Of a stretch of 64,000 nt of DNA, positions 36,716 through 45,940 are shown piece by piece. Numbering within the stretch: the stretch's first letter is position 1; each line of letters opens with the position of its first letter. Under the pieces are notes generated by a model, which ran no database searches, had not been told where the DNA came from, and was given only the letters and a program-made list of their open reading frames with translations. The position numbers and the translations under genes are program-made. Origin of the DNA: CAZRKC01 sp964600665 (lineage in GTDB: Bacteria; Bacillota; SLNR01); contig CAZRKC010000009.1 in NCBI GenBank assembly GCA_964600665.1, positions 1-64,000 on the forward strand, read 5' to 3'.

Positions 36716-37735
36716 ATGTTTAAAGATAAAACATTACTTATAACAGGTGGAACAGGATCATTTGGGAATGCAGTGATGAAGAGATTCCTTGATACAGATA
36801 TCAAAGAAATTCGCATTTTTTCTCGTGATGAGAAGAAACAAGATGATATGAGGAAGCTATATAAAAATGATAAATTAAAGTTCTACATAGGAGATGTTAG
36901 AGATCTCGCAAGTGTTAAAAATGCCATGCATGGAGTAGATTATATCTTTCATGCAGCTGCTCTTAAGCAAGTACCTTCCTGTGAGTTCTTTCCTCTTGAG
37001 GCGGTAAAAACTAATGTATTAGGAACAGATAATGTTCTAACAGGTGCAATTGAGATGGGAGTTAAAAAGGTCATTTGCCTTTCTACTGATAAAGCAGCTT
37101 ACCCGATTAACGCTATGGGCATCTCGAAAGCTATGATGGAGAAAGTTTTTGTCGCAAAAGCAAAGACTGTTGAGCCTGAAAGAACGCTAATCTGTGGTAC
37201 AAGATATGGGAATGTAATGGCATCTAGGGGTTCTGTAATTCCGTTGTTTATTGATCAGATTAAGAGTGGACAACCACTTACCGTGACAGACCCAAATATG
37301 ACAAGATTCTTAATGAGCCTAGAAGAAGCTGTAGAACTTGTTGTATTTGCATTTCAGAATGCGGAAGCCGGAGACATAATGGTTCAGAAGTCACCTGCAT
37401 CAACTATAGGGGACTTAGCTCAAGCAGTTAAAGAACTCTTTAAAGTAGATAATGAAATCAAAGTCATTGGAACACGTCATGGCGAAAAGCTTTATGAAAC
37501 ACTTCTAACCAAAGAAGAGCATGTTGTGGCTAAGGACATGGGTGGGTTCTATAGAGTGCCTGCTGATAAGAGAGACTTAAACTATGACAAATACTTTGTT
37601 GAAGGGGATCAAAAGCTTTCATCAGAAGATGAGTATAACTCTCATAATACAGAAAGGCTTAACATAGAACAGATTAAAGAAAAGCTACTTCAGCTTGATT
37701 ATGTAAGAGAACAATTGGAAAGTTGGGATAGATGA
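36716..37735 (+). CDS. capE: UDP-GlcNAc 4,6-dehydratase/5-epimerase CapE (WbjB/FnlA)
   Basis: First enzyme of UDP-N-acetyl-L-fucosamine synthesis: 4,6-dehydration with C5 (and C3) epimerisation. It is 339 aa, soluble. ITGGTGSFGNAVMKRF lies near residue 9, HAAALKQVPSCEFFPLEAVKTNVLGT near 80 and STDKAAYPINAMGISKAMMEK near 125, with the subfamily's Met in place of Tyr. The C-terminus has GTRHGEKLYETL. It lacks the membrane region of the PglF-like protein at 25789. ATG 36716 follows AGGAAAGGG. CapF and CapG genes follow directly, which settles the identification. Confidence 0.93.
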   Translation: MFKDKTLLITGGTGSFGNAVMKRFLDTDIKEIRIFSRDEKKQDDMRKLYKNDKLKFYIGDVRDLASVKNAMHGVDYIFHAAALKQVPSCEFFPLEAVKTNVLGTDNVLTGAIEMGVKKVICLSTDKAAYPINAMGISKAMMEKVFVAKAKTVEPERTLICGTRYGNVMASRGSVIPLFIDQIKSGQPLTVTDPNMTRFLMSLEEAVELVVFAFQNAEAGDIMVQKSPASTIGDLAQAVKELFKVDNEIKVIGTRHGEKLYETLLTKEEHVVAKDMGGFYRVPADKRDLNYDKYFVEGDQKLSSEDEYNSHNTERLNIEQIKEKLLQLDYVREQLESWDR

Positions 37736-38844
37736 TGAAAATCTTAGTCACTGGGGCAAAAGGCTTCATAGGAAAAAACTTAATAGCAGAGCTGAGAAAT
37801 AGAAAGCACACTGATATTTTTGAATATGGCAGAGATACGGATCCTTCTTTGCTTGATGGGTTCTGTAAAGAAGCTGACTTTGTATTTCATCTTGCAGGGG
37901 TAAATCGACCAAAAGAACAATCTGAATTTATGGAGGGTAACTTTGGATTCACCTCAGATCTATTAAATTCTCTCAAGAAACATAATAACACCTGCCCGGT
38001 GATGATTTCATCGTCTATTCAAGCTGAGTTAGATAATCCTTATGGTGAAAGTAAGAAGGCGGGAGAAGACCTTCTGTTTTCTTATAGTGAAGAAACAGGG
38101 TCGAAAGTTCTTGTTTACAGATTTCCTAATGTATTCGGTAAATGGTGTAGACCGAATTATAACAGTGCAGTAGCTACTTTCTGCCATAATATTGCACATG
38201 ATCTTCCTATCCAAGTGAATGATACCAGTGTACTAATGAATCTTGTATATATTGATGATGTGGTTAATGAACTGGTTAATGCTTTTGAAGGAAAAGAAAA
38301 TAAAGTAGATTCATTCTGCGAAGTTCCTGTGGTACATACTATCACCCTTGGCGAAATAGTAGATTTGATTTATACATTTAAGAAGAGTCGAGAAGATAGG
38401 TCAGTGCCGAATATGTCGGATGCATTTACAAAGAAGCTCTACAGTACATATCTAAGCTACTTACCAGAAAATCAGTTTAGTTATGATTTAAAGATGAACG
38501 TGGATCAGAGAGGATCATTTACTGAATTTATAAAAACTCCTGATCGTGGCCAAGTTTCAGTTAATATCTCAAAACCTGGAATTACAAAAGGGAATCACTG
38601 GCACCACACTAAAAATGAAAAATTCCTAGTGGTAAGTGGCAAAGGGGTTATTCGCTTTAGAAAGATAGATTCAGATGAAGTGTTAGAGTATTTCGTAAGT
38701 GGTGACAAGATGAAAGTTGTTGATATCCCAACAGGTTATACACACAACATAGAAAATCTGGGTGATTCGGATATGGTAACAATTATGTGGGCCAATGAGT
38801 CATTTAACCCTGAAAAACCTGATACTCATTATTTGGAGGTATAA
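37735..38844 (+). CDS. capF: CapF-type bifunctional epimerase/reductase (WbjC/FnlB)
   Basis: Second enzyme of UDP-L-FucNAc synthesis: a C-terminal cupin epimerises C3 and the N-terminal SDR domain reduces C4. It is 369 aa. The SDR motif is KILVTGAKGFIGKNL at the start, the catalytic YGESKKAGED is near residue 102, and VFGKWCRPNYNSAVATFCHN near 132 is diagnostic. The cupin metal site is KGNHWHHTKNEKFLVV near 284. The start overlaps the CapE stop (ATGATG), so expression is coupled. Length and two-domain order match the staphylococcal CapF family. Confidence 0.94.
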   Translation: MKILVTGAKGFIGKNLIAELRNRKHTDIFEYGRDTDPSLLDGFCKEADFVFHLAGVNRPKEQSEFMEGNFGFTSDLLNSLKKHNNTCPVMISSSIQAELDNPYGESKKAGEDLLFSYSEETGSKVLVYRFPNVFGKWCRPNYNSAVATFCHNIAHDLPIQVNDTSVLMNLVYIDDVVNELVNAFEGKENKVDSFCEVPVVHTITLGEIVDLIYTFKKSREDRSVPNMSDAFTKKLYSTYLSYLPENQFSYDLKMNVDQRGSFTEFIKTPDRGQVSVNISKPGITKGNHWHHTKNEKFLVVSGKGVIRFRKIDSDEVLEYFVSGDKMKVVDIPTGYTHNIENLGDSDMVTIMWANESFNPEKPDTHYLEV

Positions 38845-38847
38845 CCG

Positions 38848-39993
38848 ATGAAGAAATTAAAAGTTATGACAGTCGTTGGCACTAGACCAGAAATAATAAG
38901 ACTTTCAGCTGTTATTAATAAATTAGATGAATCTGAAGCGATAGATCATGTTCTTGTGCATACAGGACAGAATTATGACTATGAATTAAATGAAGTGTTC
39001 TTCAATGACTTCAAATTAAAGAAACCGGATTATTTCTTGAATGCTGCAACGGGAACTGCTGTTGAGACGATTGGTAACATTCTAGTTAAAATTGACCCAA
39101 TTCTTGAAGAAGTAAAGCCTGATGCCTTTTTAGTGTTAGGGGATACAAATAGCTGCTTATGCGCTATAGCTGCTAAAAGAAGACATATTCCAATCTTTCA
39201 CATGGAAGCTGGTAACAGATGCTTTGATCAGAGAGTTCCTGAAGAGACAAATAGAAAGATTGTGGACCATACAGCAGATATTAATCTTACTTATAGTGAT
39301 ATTGCTAGAGAATATCTCTTAAGAGAAGGTCTTCCTGCAGATAGAGTGATTAAGACGGGTAGCCCGATGTTTGAGGTGCTTAATTCTAGAAAAGATGATA
39401 TTGAAAAATCAGATGTTCTTGAAAGGTTAGGGCTCGAAGCTGAGAAGTATTTTGTAGTGTCTGCTCATAGAGAAGAGAATATCAGCTCTGAACAGAACTT
39501 CATGGATTTAGTAGAGAGCTTAAACACAATAGCAGAAAAATATCAGATGCCATTAATTGTTAGCACACACCCAAGAACAAGAAAGATGATTGAAGCAAAA
39601 GGAATTGAGTTCAATCCATTGGTTAGAACTATGAAGCCACTTGGATTTAATGATTATGTAAAACTCCAAAAAAATGCAAGGGCTGTTTTAAGTGATAGCG
39701 GAACAATCAGTGAAGAATCATCCATTCTTGGATTTAGGGCACTTAATATTAGAGAAGTCCATGAAAGACCTGAGGCAATGGAAGAAGCATCGGTTATGAT
39801 GGTGGGTCTTAAGAAAGAAAGAATTCTTCAGGGGCTAAAAATACTGGAAACACAAGGAAAAGGTACATTAAGGTTGGTTACAGATTATAGTACGCCAAAT
39901 GTGTCGGATAAGGTATTAAGGATTATTTTATCTTATACAGATTACGTGAATAGAATTGTTTGGGGAAAAAGAGAAAGCGAAGGTACACCATAA
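38848..39993 (+). CDS. capG: UDP-L-FucNAc 2-epimerase CapG (WbjD/FnlC)
   Basis: Third enzyme of the pathway, inverting C2 to give UDP-N-acetyl-L-fucosamine. It is 381 aa, of the WecB-like GT-B epimerase fold. TVVGTRPEIIRLSAVI is at the N-terminus, VHTGQNYDYELNEVFF near residue 36, FHMEAGNRCFDQRVPEETNRK near 119, SAHREENIS near 205 and SDSGTISEESSILG near 284. It starts 3 bases after CapF. This order (capE, capF, capG) is the same as in other FucNAc-containing polymers. Confidence 0.93.
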   Translation: MKKLKVMTVVGTRPEIIRLSAVINKLDESEAIDHVLVHTGQNYDYELNEVFFNDFKLKKPDYFLNAATGTAVETIGNILVKIDPILEEVKPDAFLVLGDTNSCLCAIAAKRRHIPIFHMEAGNRCFDQRVPEETNRKIVDHTADINLTYSDIAREYLLREGLPADRVIKTGSPMFEVLNSRKDDIEKSDVLERLGLEAEKYFVVSAHREENISSEQNFMDLVESLNTIAEKYQMPLIVSTHPRTRKMIEAKGIEFNPLVRTMKPLGFNDYVKLQKNARAVLSDSGTISEESSILGFRALNIREVHERPEAMEEASVMMVGLKKERILQGLKILETQGKGTLRLVTDYSTPNVSDKVLRIILSYTDYVNRIVWGKRESEGTP

Positions 39994-40808
39994 TGAAGTA
40001 TTATTTTGTTGCAGTAAATTATAATGGTTCTGATTTTACAAAAGAGTATATAGATAGCGTTAACAATATAATAACAGTACCTGAAGACGAAATTCATATA
40101 ATTATTGTCGATAATGCTTCAAATGAAAATGATAAAGAAAAATTGACATCCATTGAGAAACGCTGTAACAATCTTGAGATAATTTTCTCCGCAGAGAACG
40201 TAGGATATTTCAAGGGATTAAATAAAGGTATCGAGATTGTTAAAAAAGATAAAGATTCGATTATTATTGTGGGAAATAACGACTTAACATTCGATCGTAG
40301 TTTTATAGAAAATCTAAAAAAAATTGATTATGCCGAAGATGTTCTTGTTATAGCCCCAAACATAATAACTAAAGATGGCAGGCAACAAAATCCTCATGTA
40401 ATTAAGGAAGTACCTAGAGTTGAAAGAATAAAAGTTGCATTATACAATTCAAATTATTACGTTGGCCAAGCGTTTAGATTTGTAAATCAGAGAATTAAAA
40501 AGCTAAGAAATAAGCCAGTACCTCTAACAAATAACTTTGGCCAGATGAAAATCAAAAGAGGTATAGGCGCTTGTTATATTTTAACACCAAACTTTTTTGA
40601 TCATTTTAGAAAGCTAGATGATAGGGTGTTCATGTGGGGCGAAGAAGCCCTACTTTCAAATCAAATAGAAAGTGTCGGCGGATCAACCTTGTATGATCCA
40701 ACGATTATAATAACGCATCATGAAAGCGCAAGTGTAAAAAGCATTCAATCGAAGAAGAAATACTATATGGTTAAAGAGTCATACAAAGTTTACAAGAAGT
40801 ATTTGTAG
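39993..40808 (+). CDS. GT2-family glycosyltransferase
   Basis: A 271-aa GT-A glycosyltransferase. It opens FVAVNYNGSDFTKEYIDS, then IIIVDNASNENDKEKL near residue 36, NVGYFKGLNKGIEI near 70 and IIVGNNDLTFDRSF near 90. KRGIGACYILTPNFF near 186 and FMWGEEALLSNQIESVGG near 209 are the conserved rhamnosyltransferase-like ending (G-E-E at the catalytic position). A rhamnosyl or FucNAc transferase function is plausible. The ATG overlaps the CapG stop (TAATG). Confidence 0.87.
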   Translation: MKYYFVAVNYNGSDFTKEYIDSVNNIITVPEDEIHIIIVDNASNENDKEKLTSIEKRCNNLEIIFSAENVGYFKGLNKGIEIVKKDKDSIIIVGNNDLTFDRSFIENLKKIDYAEDVLVIAPNIITKDGRQQNPHVIKEVPRVERIKVALYNSNYYVGQAFRFVNQRIKKLRNKPVPLTNNFGQMKIKRGIGACYILTPNFFDHFRKLDDRVFMWGEEALLSNQIESVGGSTLYDPTIIITHHESASVKSIQSKKKYYMVKESYKVYKKYL

Positions 40809-40856
40809 ATACTTGTTTTATAACTTGGTCAACAATATCTACATAGGGGGTGCAGC

Positions 40857-42173
40857 GTGATATATATATTGTTTATTTCATTACTAGTGATGTTAGCAGT
40901 TAGTTTTTTTATTAATAAGTTTGATTTACTGTCACCTTGGCTAATTTCAATTAGTGTATTTATTATAAGCTTATTATTCGTTATTTTGAACAAGGACAAT
41001 TGGGACATTAGCTTATCTCCATATACTGTATTAATAATAATAATCGCGTTACTTTCAATTGGTATTGGTGAAACAATTGCTCGATTTGTGTTCAGAGATA
41101 CATCCCCAACATTAATTCCTAAAGCGCACAACAAGATAAAAATTCCTCGATTGTTAAACTTATTAGTATATGTGTTTTCGTTAGCGGTGCTTATCTGGTA
41201 TTACTTAAGAATGCGACAAATTGCAGGAATGGTTGGATACAGTAGCGGACAACAATTATTGATTCAATATGCACGGTTAGGAATTTTGCAGTATGGAATT
41301 TCTGTTGGACCAGTTCTTGCAATAGCTACGTTTTTACTAAGAGCATTGTCATATGTTTATACCTTTATTTTTTTATATAACTTCTATATGTTTAAAGAAT
41401 CAAGGATCAAGAGAGAAGTTTATTATCTACTTCCCTCTATTGTATATCTTGCTCAATACTCTCTATCAGGGTCAAGAGGGGCTATCATCGAGTATTTCAC
41501 TTATATAATTATTTTGATTGGCATTTTTTTGATTAAAACTAAAAAAAGCAACATCGAAACCAACAAAAGAATAGCTAAATATGCTGTTTTCGGTTTATTA
41601 GTGTTTTTTATAGTCTTTATTTTTTTAGGTAATTTAAAAGGGTGGAAAGGTGCTGATATAAAATCACTTTTATCAATATATACAGGGGGCTCGATATTGG
41701 CGTTTGATAATTATCTCAATTTGCCAAAAGTACCTAATGAATATTTTGCAGAAGAGACTCTTGTTGGAGTAAATAATTTACTGAATAGAATTGGTATTTA
41801 CGAAAGAGAATTTTCAAGAGTTCTAGATTTTACTGCTATAGATTCAAAAACAACTACAAATATATATACTTCACTAAGAAGATATATACAAGATTTTGGA
41901 GTCTTTGGAATGATTATTGTTCAAGTCTTAATTGGCTTTTTCTTTGGCGCTCTTTATTCCAAAATTAAAAAAAGCAAGAGATTTAATTATGTTGTAATAT
42001 TTTACGCAATCATATTCATGAGTATTATTTATCAAAGTATAGATGAGCAATTTTTGACAACATTTTTATCTACAACTCAGATTTTCACGATTCTATTTAC
42101 GTATATATTTTATAGGGTCCTAATCAAATCAAAACTAAGAAAAGCACATATCCAAAATTCAAGCGAAACATAA
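40857..42173 (+). CDS. Wzy-type oligosaccharide repeat polymerase
   Basis: A 438-aa integral membrane protein with about twelve hydrophobic spans and a large outer loop around residues 275-330 (SIYTGGSILAFDNYLNLP; YTSLRRYIQDFGVFG). The SGSRGAIIEYFTY segment near residue 203 is the R-G loop of the repeat-unit polymerase family. It joins the repeat units delivered by Wzx. Sequence identity in Wzy proteins is low, so the call rests on topology, these motifs and the Wzx partner at 44509. GTG 40857 follows AGGGGGTG. Confidence 0.83.
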   Translation: MIYILFISLLVMLAVSFFINKFDLLSPWLISISVFIISLLFVILNKDNWDISLSPYTVLIIIIALLSIGIGETIARFVFRDTSPTLIPKAHNKIKIPRLLNLLVYVFSLAVLIWYYLRMRQIAGMVGYSSGQQLLIQYARLGILQYGISVGPVLAIATFLLRALSYVYTFIFLYNFYMFKESRIKREVYYLLPSIVYLAQYSLSGSRGAIIEYFTYIIILIGIFLIKTKKSNIETNKRIAKYAVFGLLVFFIVFIFLGNLKGWKGADIKSLLSIYTGGSILAFDNYLNLPKVPNEYFAEETLVGVNNLLNRIGIYEREFSRVLDFTAIDSKTTTNIYTSLRRYIQDFGVFGMIIVQVLIGFFFGALYSKIKKSKRFNYVVIFYAIIFMSIIYQSIDEQFLTTFLSTTQIFTILFTYIFYRVLIKSKLRKAHIQNSSET

Positions 42174-42200
42174 TAATAAGAGTTTGAAAGGAGACAAGCA

Positions 42201-43085
42201 ATGAAAGGAATAATATTAGCTGGAGGATCTGGTACTCGCCTGTATCCTTTAACAATGGTAACGAGTAAACAGTTGTTGCCTGTATACGATAAACCAATGA
42301 TATATTACCCGCTTTCAGTACTAATGTTGGCGGGTATCAAGGATATCTTAATTATTTCAACACCACATGATTTACCAAATTTTGAGAAGCTCCTTGGTGA
42401 TGGCAGTGAATTTGGTATAAACTTATCATATGCGGAACAACCATCTCCAGATGGTTTAGCCCAGGCATTTATTATTGGAACAGACTTTATTGGTGACGAT
42501 AATGTGGCGATGATTCTTGGAGATAACATCTATTATGGGAATGGATTCACCCCAATTTTAAAAGAGGCAGCAGAAAACGCACAAAATGGGAAAGCTACAA
42601 TATTTGGATATTATGTACATGATCCTGAGCGATTTGGAATAGTTGAGTTTGATGAAGATGGAAAGGTAATTTCTGTAGAAGAGAAACCTAAGAATCCAAA
42701 GTCAAATTATTGTATTACCGGACTTTATTTTTATGATAATAGAGTTGTTGATTTTGCTAAGAAAGTTAAACCTTCTTCAAGAGGAGAGCTAGAAATCACT
42801 GACTTAAACAGAATGTATCTTGAAGATGGAACCCTCAATGTAAAATTGCTCGGTAGGGGTTATGCATGGCTCGATACTGGTACAATGGATAGCCTTGTTG
42901 AAGCTGCTGAATTTGTACAAATGATAGAGAAGAGGCAGAGTATAAAGATTTCTGCACTTGAGGAAATTGCATATCATAACAATTGGATTGATAGACAGAC
43001 ACTTTTAGCCTCAGCTGAAAAATATGGAAAATCACCATATGGAGAACATCTTAAGAAGGTTGCAGAAGGAAAAATTAGATATTAA
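42201..43085 (+). CDS. rmlA: glucose-1-phosphate thymidylyltransferase RmlA
   Basis: First step of dTDP-L-rhamnose synthesis. It is 294 aa, the normal length. The nucleotide-binding loop is IILAGGSGTRLYPLT at the N-terminus, then KQLLPVYDKPMIYYPLS. The metal/sugar site is MILGDNIYYGNG near residue 107, then EEKPKNPKSNYCITGLYFYD near 160 and RGYAWLDTGTMDSL near 219. The start follows GAAAGGAG. It is followed 13 bases later by the RmlC-RmlD fusion gene. Confidence 0.95.
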   Translation: MKGIILAGGSGTRLYPLTMVTSKQLLPVYDKPMIYYPLSVLMLAGIKDILIISTPHDLPNFEKLLGDGSEFGINLSYAEQPSPDGLAQAFIIGTDFIGDDNVAMILGDNIYYGNGFTPILKEAAENAQNGKATIFGYYVHDPERFGIVEFDEDGKVISVEEKPKNPKSNYCITGLYFYDNRVVDFAKKVKPSSRGELEITDLNRMYLEDGTLNVKLLGRGYAWLDTGTMDSLVEAAEFVQMIEKRQSIKISALEEIAYHNNWIDRQTLLASAEKYGKSPYGEHLKKVAEGKIRY

Positions 43086-43098
43086 GTGAGGGAACTCA

Positions 43099-44484
43099 AT
43101 GAATATTATAAAAACAGAGATTGAAGATTTATTGATATTAGAACCGAGAGTTTTTGGAGATCATCGGGGATGGTTTACAGAGACATATTCCAAAGCCAAG
43201 TTTCAAGAATTGGGGATTAATATTGAGTTTGTACAGGATAATCATTCAATGTCAGCACAAAAAGGGACATTAAGAGGATTGCATTTTCAGACAAATCCTA
43301 AAGCACAATCAAAGTTAGTGAGATGTACAAAAGGGAAAATTTTAGATGTTGCCGTTGATTTAAGAAAAGGGTCATCTACATATAAACAATGGGTAGGAGT
43401 TGAGTTGTCTGAGGGAAATAAAAAACAACTTCTGATTCCGAAAGGATTTGCACATGGTTTTTTAACTTTAACTGATGATGTAGAGGTCCAATACAAAGTT
43501 GATGAATACTATGCACCAGAGTGCGATAGAAGCATTCGGTTTAATGATTCTGAGATTGGAGTAAATTGGGGGATTGAGGACCCAATACTTTCAGAAAAAG
43601 ATTTGAACGCACCATTACTTAAAGATAGTGACGTAGATTTCAGCCTGAAATTTATGGTTACAGGAGTAAATGGTCAACTTGGTCATGATGTAGTTTTAAT
43701 ATTGAAAGAATTAAATATTGATGTTGTTGCTCCTGAAAGAGATGAATTTGACCTAACAAACAGAGAGCAAATTCAGAAATACATTTTAAAAGAAAAACCG
43801 GATGTAATTATTCATTGCGCTGCATATACTGCAGTTGATAAGGCAGAAGATGAAAAAGATTTATGTTATGTTGTGAATGTTGAAGGGACAAGGGCTATCG
43901 CTGAAATTGCCAAACAGATTAAAGCAAAGCTAATTTATGTAAGTACAGATTATGTGTTTGATGGATTAGGAAAAGAGCCTCATTTTGAAAATAAAGAAAC
44001 TAAACCTGTTAATTATTACGGCTACACAAAAGAACAAGGTGAAATAATCATCAGAGAGTTACTAGATAAATATTTTATCGTCAGAACGTCTTGGGTGTAC
44101 GGCTCAAACGGGAATAATTTTGTAAAGACAATGCTTAAATTAGCAGAAACAAGAAGTGAAATCAGCGTAGTTAGTGACCAAATTGGTGCGCCTACATATG
44201 CGAAAGACCTAGCTGAATTTATAGTAAATTTGGTTAAGACCAATCAGTACGGAATTTATCATGGAGTTAATGAAGGCTACTGTAGCTGGTATGAGTTTGC
44301 AAAAACAATCTTTGAAAAATCAGGGATTGAGATAAATATAAGTCCTATTTCTACAAAAGAATATCCAACAAAAGCTGCGAGGCCATTGAATTCTAGATTA
44401 TTAAAGGGAAACACTGATAAGGCGGGAATTAAAAGATTACCTCATTGGGAGGATGCACTTAGCAGATTTATTGACGAGCTTTAA
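43099..44484 (+). CDS. rmlC/rmlD: RmlC-RmlD fusion: dTDP-4-keto-rhamnose 3,5-epimerase and reductase
   Basis: A single 461-aa frame covers two enzymes. Residues 1-185 are RmlC, a cupin: EPRVFGDHRGWFTETYS, VQDNHSMSAQKGTLRGLHFQ-type region with the catalytic His, and KGFAHGFLTL. Residues 190-461 are RmlD, an SDR: FMVTGVNGQLGHDVVL, STDYVFDG near 282, YYGYTKEQGE near 301 with the catalytic Tyr and Lys, and RTSWVYGSNGNNFV. The linker (about 186-190) is very short. There is no stop or restart between them, so both final steps to dTDP-L-rhamnose come from one polypeptide. Confidence 0.94.
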   Translation: MNIIKTEIEDLLILEPRVFGDHRGWFTETYSKAKFQELGINIEFVQDNHSMSAQKGTLRGLHFQTNPKAQSKLVRCTKGKILDVAVDLRKGSSTYKQWVGVELSEGNKKQLLIPKGFAHGFLTLTDDVEVQYKVDEYYAPECDRSIRFNDSEIGVNWGIEDPILSEKDLNAPLLKDSDVDFSLKFMVTGVNGQLGHDVVLILKELNIDVVAPERDEFDLTNREQIQKYILKEKPDVIIHCAAYTAVDKAEDEKDLCYVVNVEGTRAIAEIAKQIKAKLIYVSTDYVFDGLGKEPHFENKETKPVNYYGYTKEQGEIIIRELLDKYFIVRTSWVYGSNGNNFVKTMLKLAETRSEISVVSDQIGAPTYAKDLAEFIVNLVKTNQYGIYHGVNEGYCSWYEFAKTIFEKSGIEINISPISTKEYPTKAARPLNSRLLKGNTDKAGIKRLPHWEDALSRFIDEL

Positions 44485-44508
44485 TGCTAGATAAACGAGG
44501 TTGATATT

Positions 44509-45927
44509 TTGAATCTAAAAGCTATGAGTCTTATAAAAAACATGTCATATACAATTTCATCAAACTTTATATCGTTAATTATATCAACTTTGGTAGTTTT
44601 AATTGTACCTAAACTCATAGGGGTTGAAGAGTATGGTTATTGGCAACTCTATATTTTTTACACTTCCTATGTTGGTTTTTTGCATTTTGGTTGGAATGAC
44701 GGTATTTATTTAAGATTTGGCGGAGAGGAATACAAGAATTTAGATAAGAGACTATTTTATTCTCAATTTATTGAGTTATTTGTTAGTCAACTTTTTATAG
44801 CAATATTAATTTGGTTAGGATCCTTTTTTCTTGTTGGGGACTTTAACCGAGGATTTATTCTACAAATGGTTGCTCTAGCAATGATTTTAGTAAATACTAG
44901 ATTAATGTTTTTTTATATCCTACAAGCAACAAATAGAATAAAAGAATTTGCAAGACTAACCATGTTGGATAGAATTGTCTATATTCTTTTAATAGTAATT
45001 TTCTTGCTATTTGGGGTTAGAGATTTCAAGCTACTGATAATTGCTGATTTAGTTGGTAAGTTTATCTCATTATTTTTCACTGCACTTTCATGTAAAGACA
45101 TAGTATTCAGAAGAATAAATACATTTTATCTTACGATTTCTGAATCGATTACGAATATCAGTGTAGGTATTAAGCTTATGTTTGCAAATATTGCAAGCAT
45201 GCTCATAATAGGAATTGTAAGATTTGGAATCGAACGTGCTTGGGATGTTGCCACTTTCGGGAAAGTTTCATTAACTTTAAGTATTTCCAACATGATGATG
45301 ATTTTTATTAATGCAGTTGGAATTATTATGTTTCCAATTCTAAGACGGACGAATCAAGATAAATTAGCAAACATTTATTCAACGATGAGAGACTTCTTAA
45401 TGGTAATACTGTTAGGTTTCTTAATAATATATTACCCTCTAAAAACGATTATGGCAGCTTGGCTTCCTCAGTACGCAGAAAGTTTACTATATATGTCATT
45501 AGTTTTTCCTATGTTTATATATGAAGGGAAGATGGCATTATTAATAAACACTTACTTAAAGACGTTAAGACGTGAAAAGGTCATGCTGAAAATAAATTTG
45601 ATTTCTATGTTGTTGAGTTTAGTTATGACTTACATTACCACCCAATTATTTGTGAATTTAGATGTGGCTATTTTAAATATCGTAATTCTGTTAGCTATAA
45701 GGTCAGCATTTGCAGAAAGCTATTTAGCAAAAGAATTGAACATTAAAGTTAAGAAAGATATTGTATTAGAGGTATTGTTGACCATCGTATTTATCCTAAC
45801 AGGGTGGTTTGTGAATTCATGGATGACAATGCTTATTTATGGGATGACTTATCTAATTTATATATTGATCAAAAGAAAAGACATAATGGGAACCATTCAT
45901 ATTATTAAATCACTTATGAAAGCTTAG
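44509..45927 (+). CDS. Wzx-type repeat-unit flippase
   Basis: A 472-aa membrane protein with about twelve to fourteen helices and the polysaccharide-biosynthesis (MOP/MATE-like) start: MSLIKNMSYTISSNFISLIIS, then VVLIVPKLIGVEEYGYWQLY near residue 33, the PST-family hallmark. It is predicted to move the undecaprenyl-linked repeat unit across the membrane for the Wzy polymerase. TTG 44509 follows CGAGGTTG. It sits between two rhamnose genes, which shows that the sugar and assembly genes were acquired together. Confidence 0.9.
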   Translation: MNLKAMSLIKNMSYTISSNFISLIISTLVVLIVPKLIGVEEYGYWQLYIFYTSYVGFLHFGWNDGIYLRFGGEEYKNLDKRLFYSQFIELFVSQLFIAILIWLGSFFLVGDFNRGFILQMVALAMILVNTRLMFFYILQATNRIKEFARLTMLDRIVYILLIVIFLLFGVRDFKLLIIADLVGKFISLFFTALSCKDIVFRRINTFYLTISESITNISVGIKLMFANIASMLIIGIVRFGIERAWDVATFGKVSLTLSISNMMMIFINAVGIIMFPILRRTNQDKLANIYSTMRDFLMVILLGFLIIYYPLKTIMAAWLPQYAESLLYMSLVFPMFIYEGKMALLINTYLKTLRREKVMLKINLISMLLSLVMTYITTQLFVNLDVAILNIVILLAIRSAFAESYLAKELNIKVKKDIVLEVLLTIVFILTGWFVNSWMTMLIYGMTYLIYILIKRKDIMGTIHIIKSLMKA

Positions 45928-45940
45928 GAGGATTAAGAAA

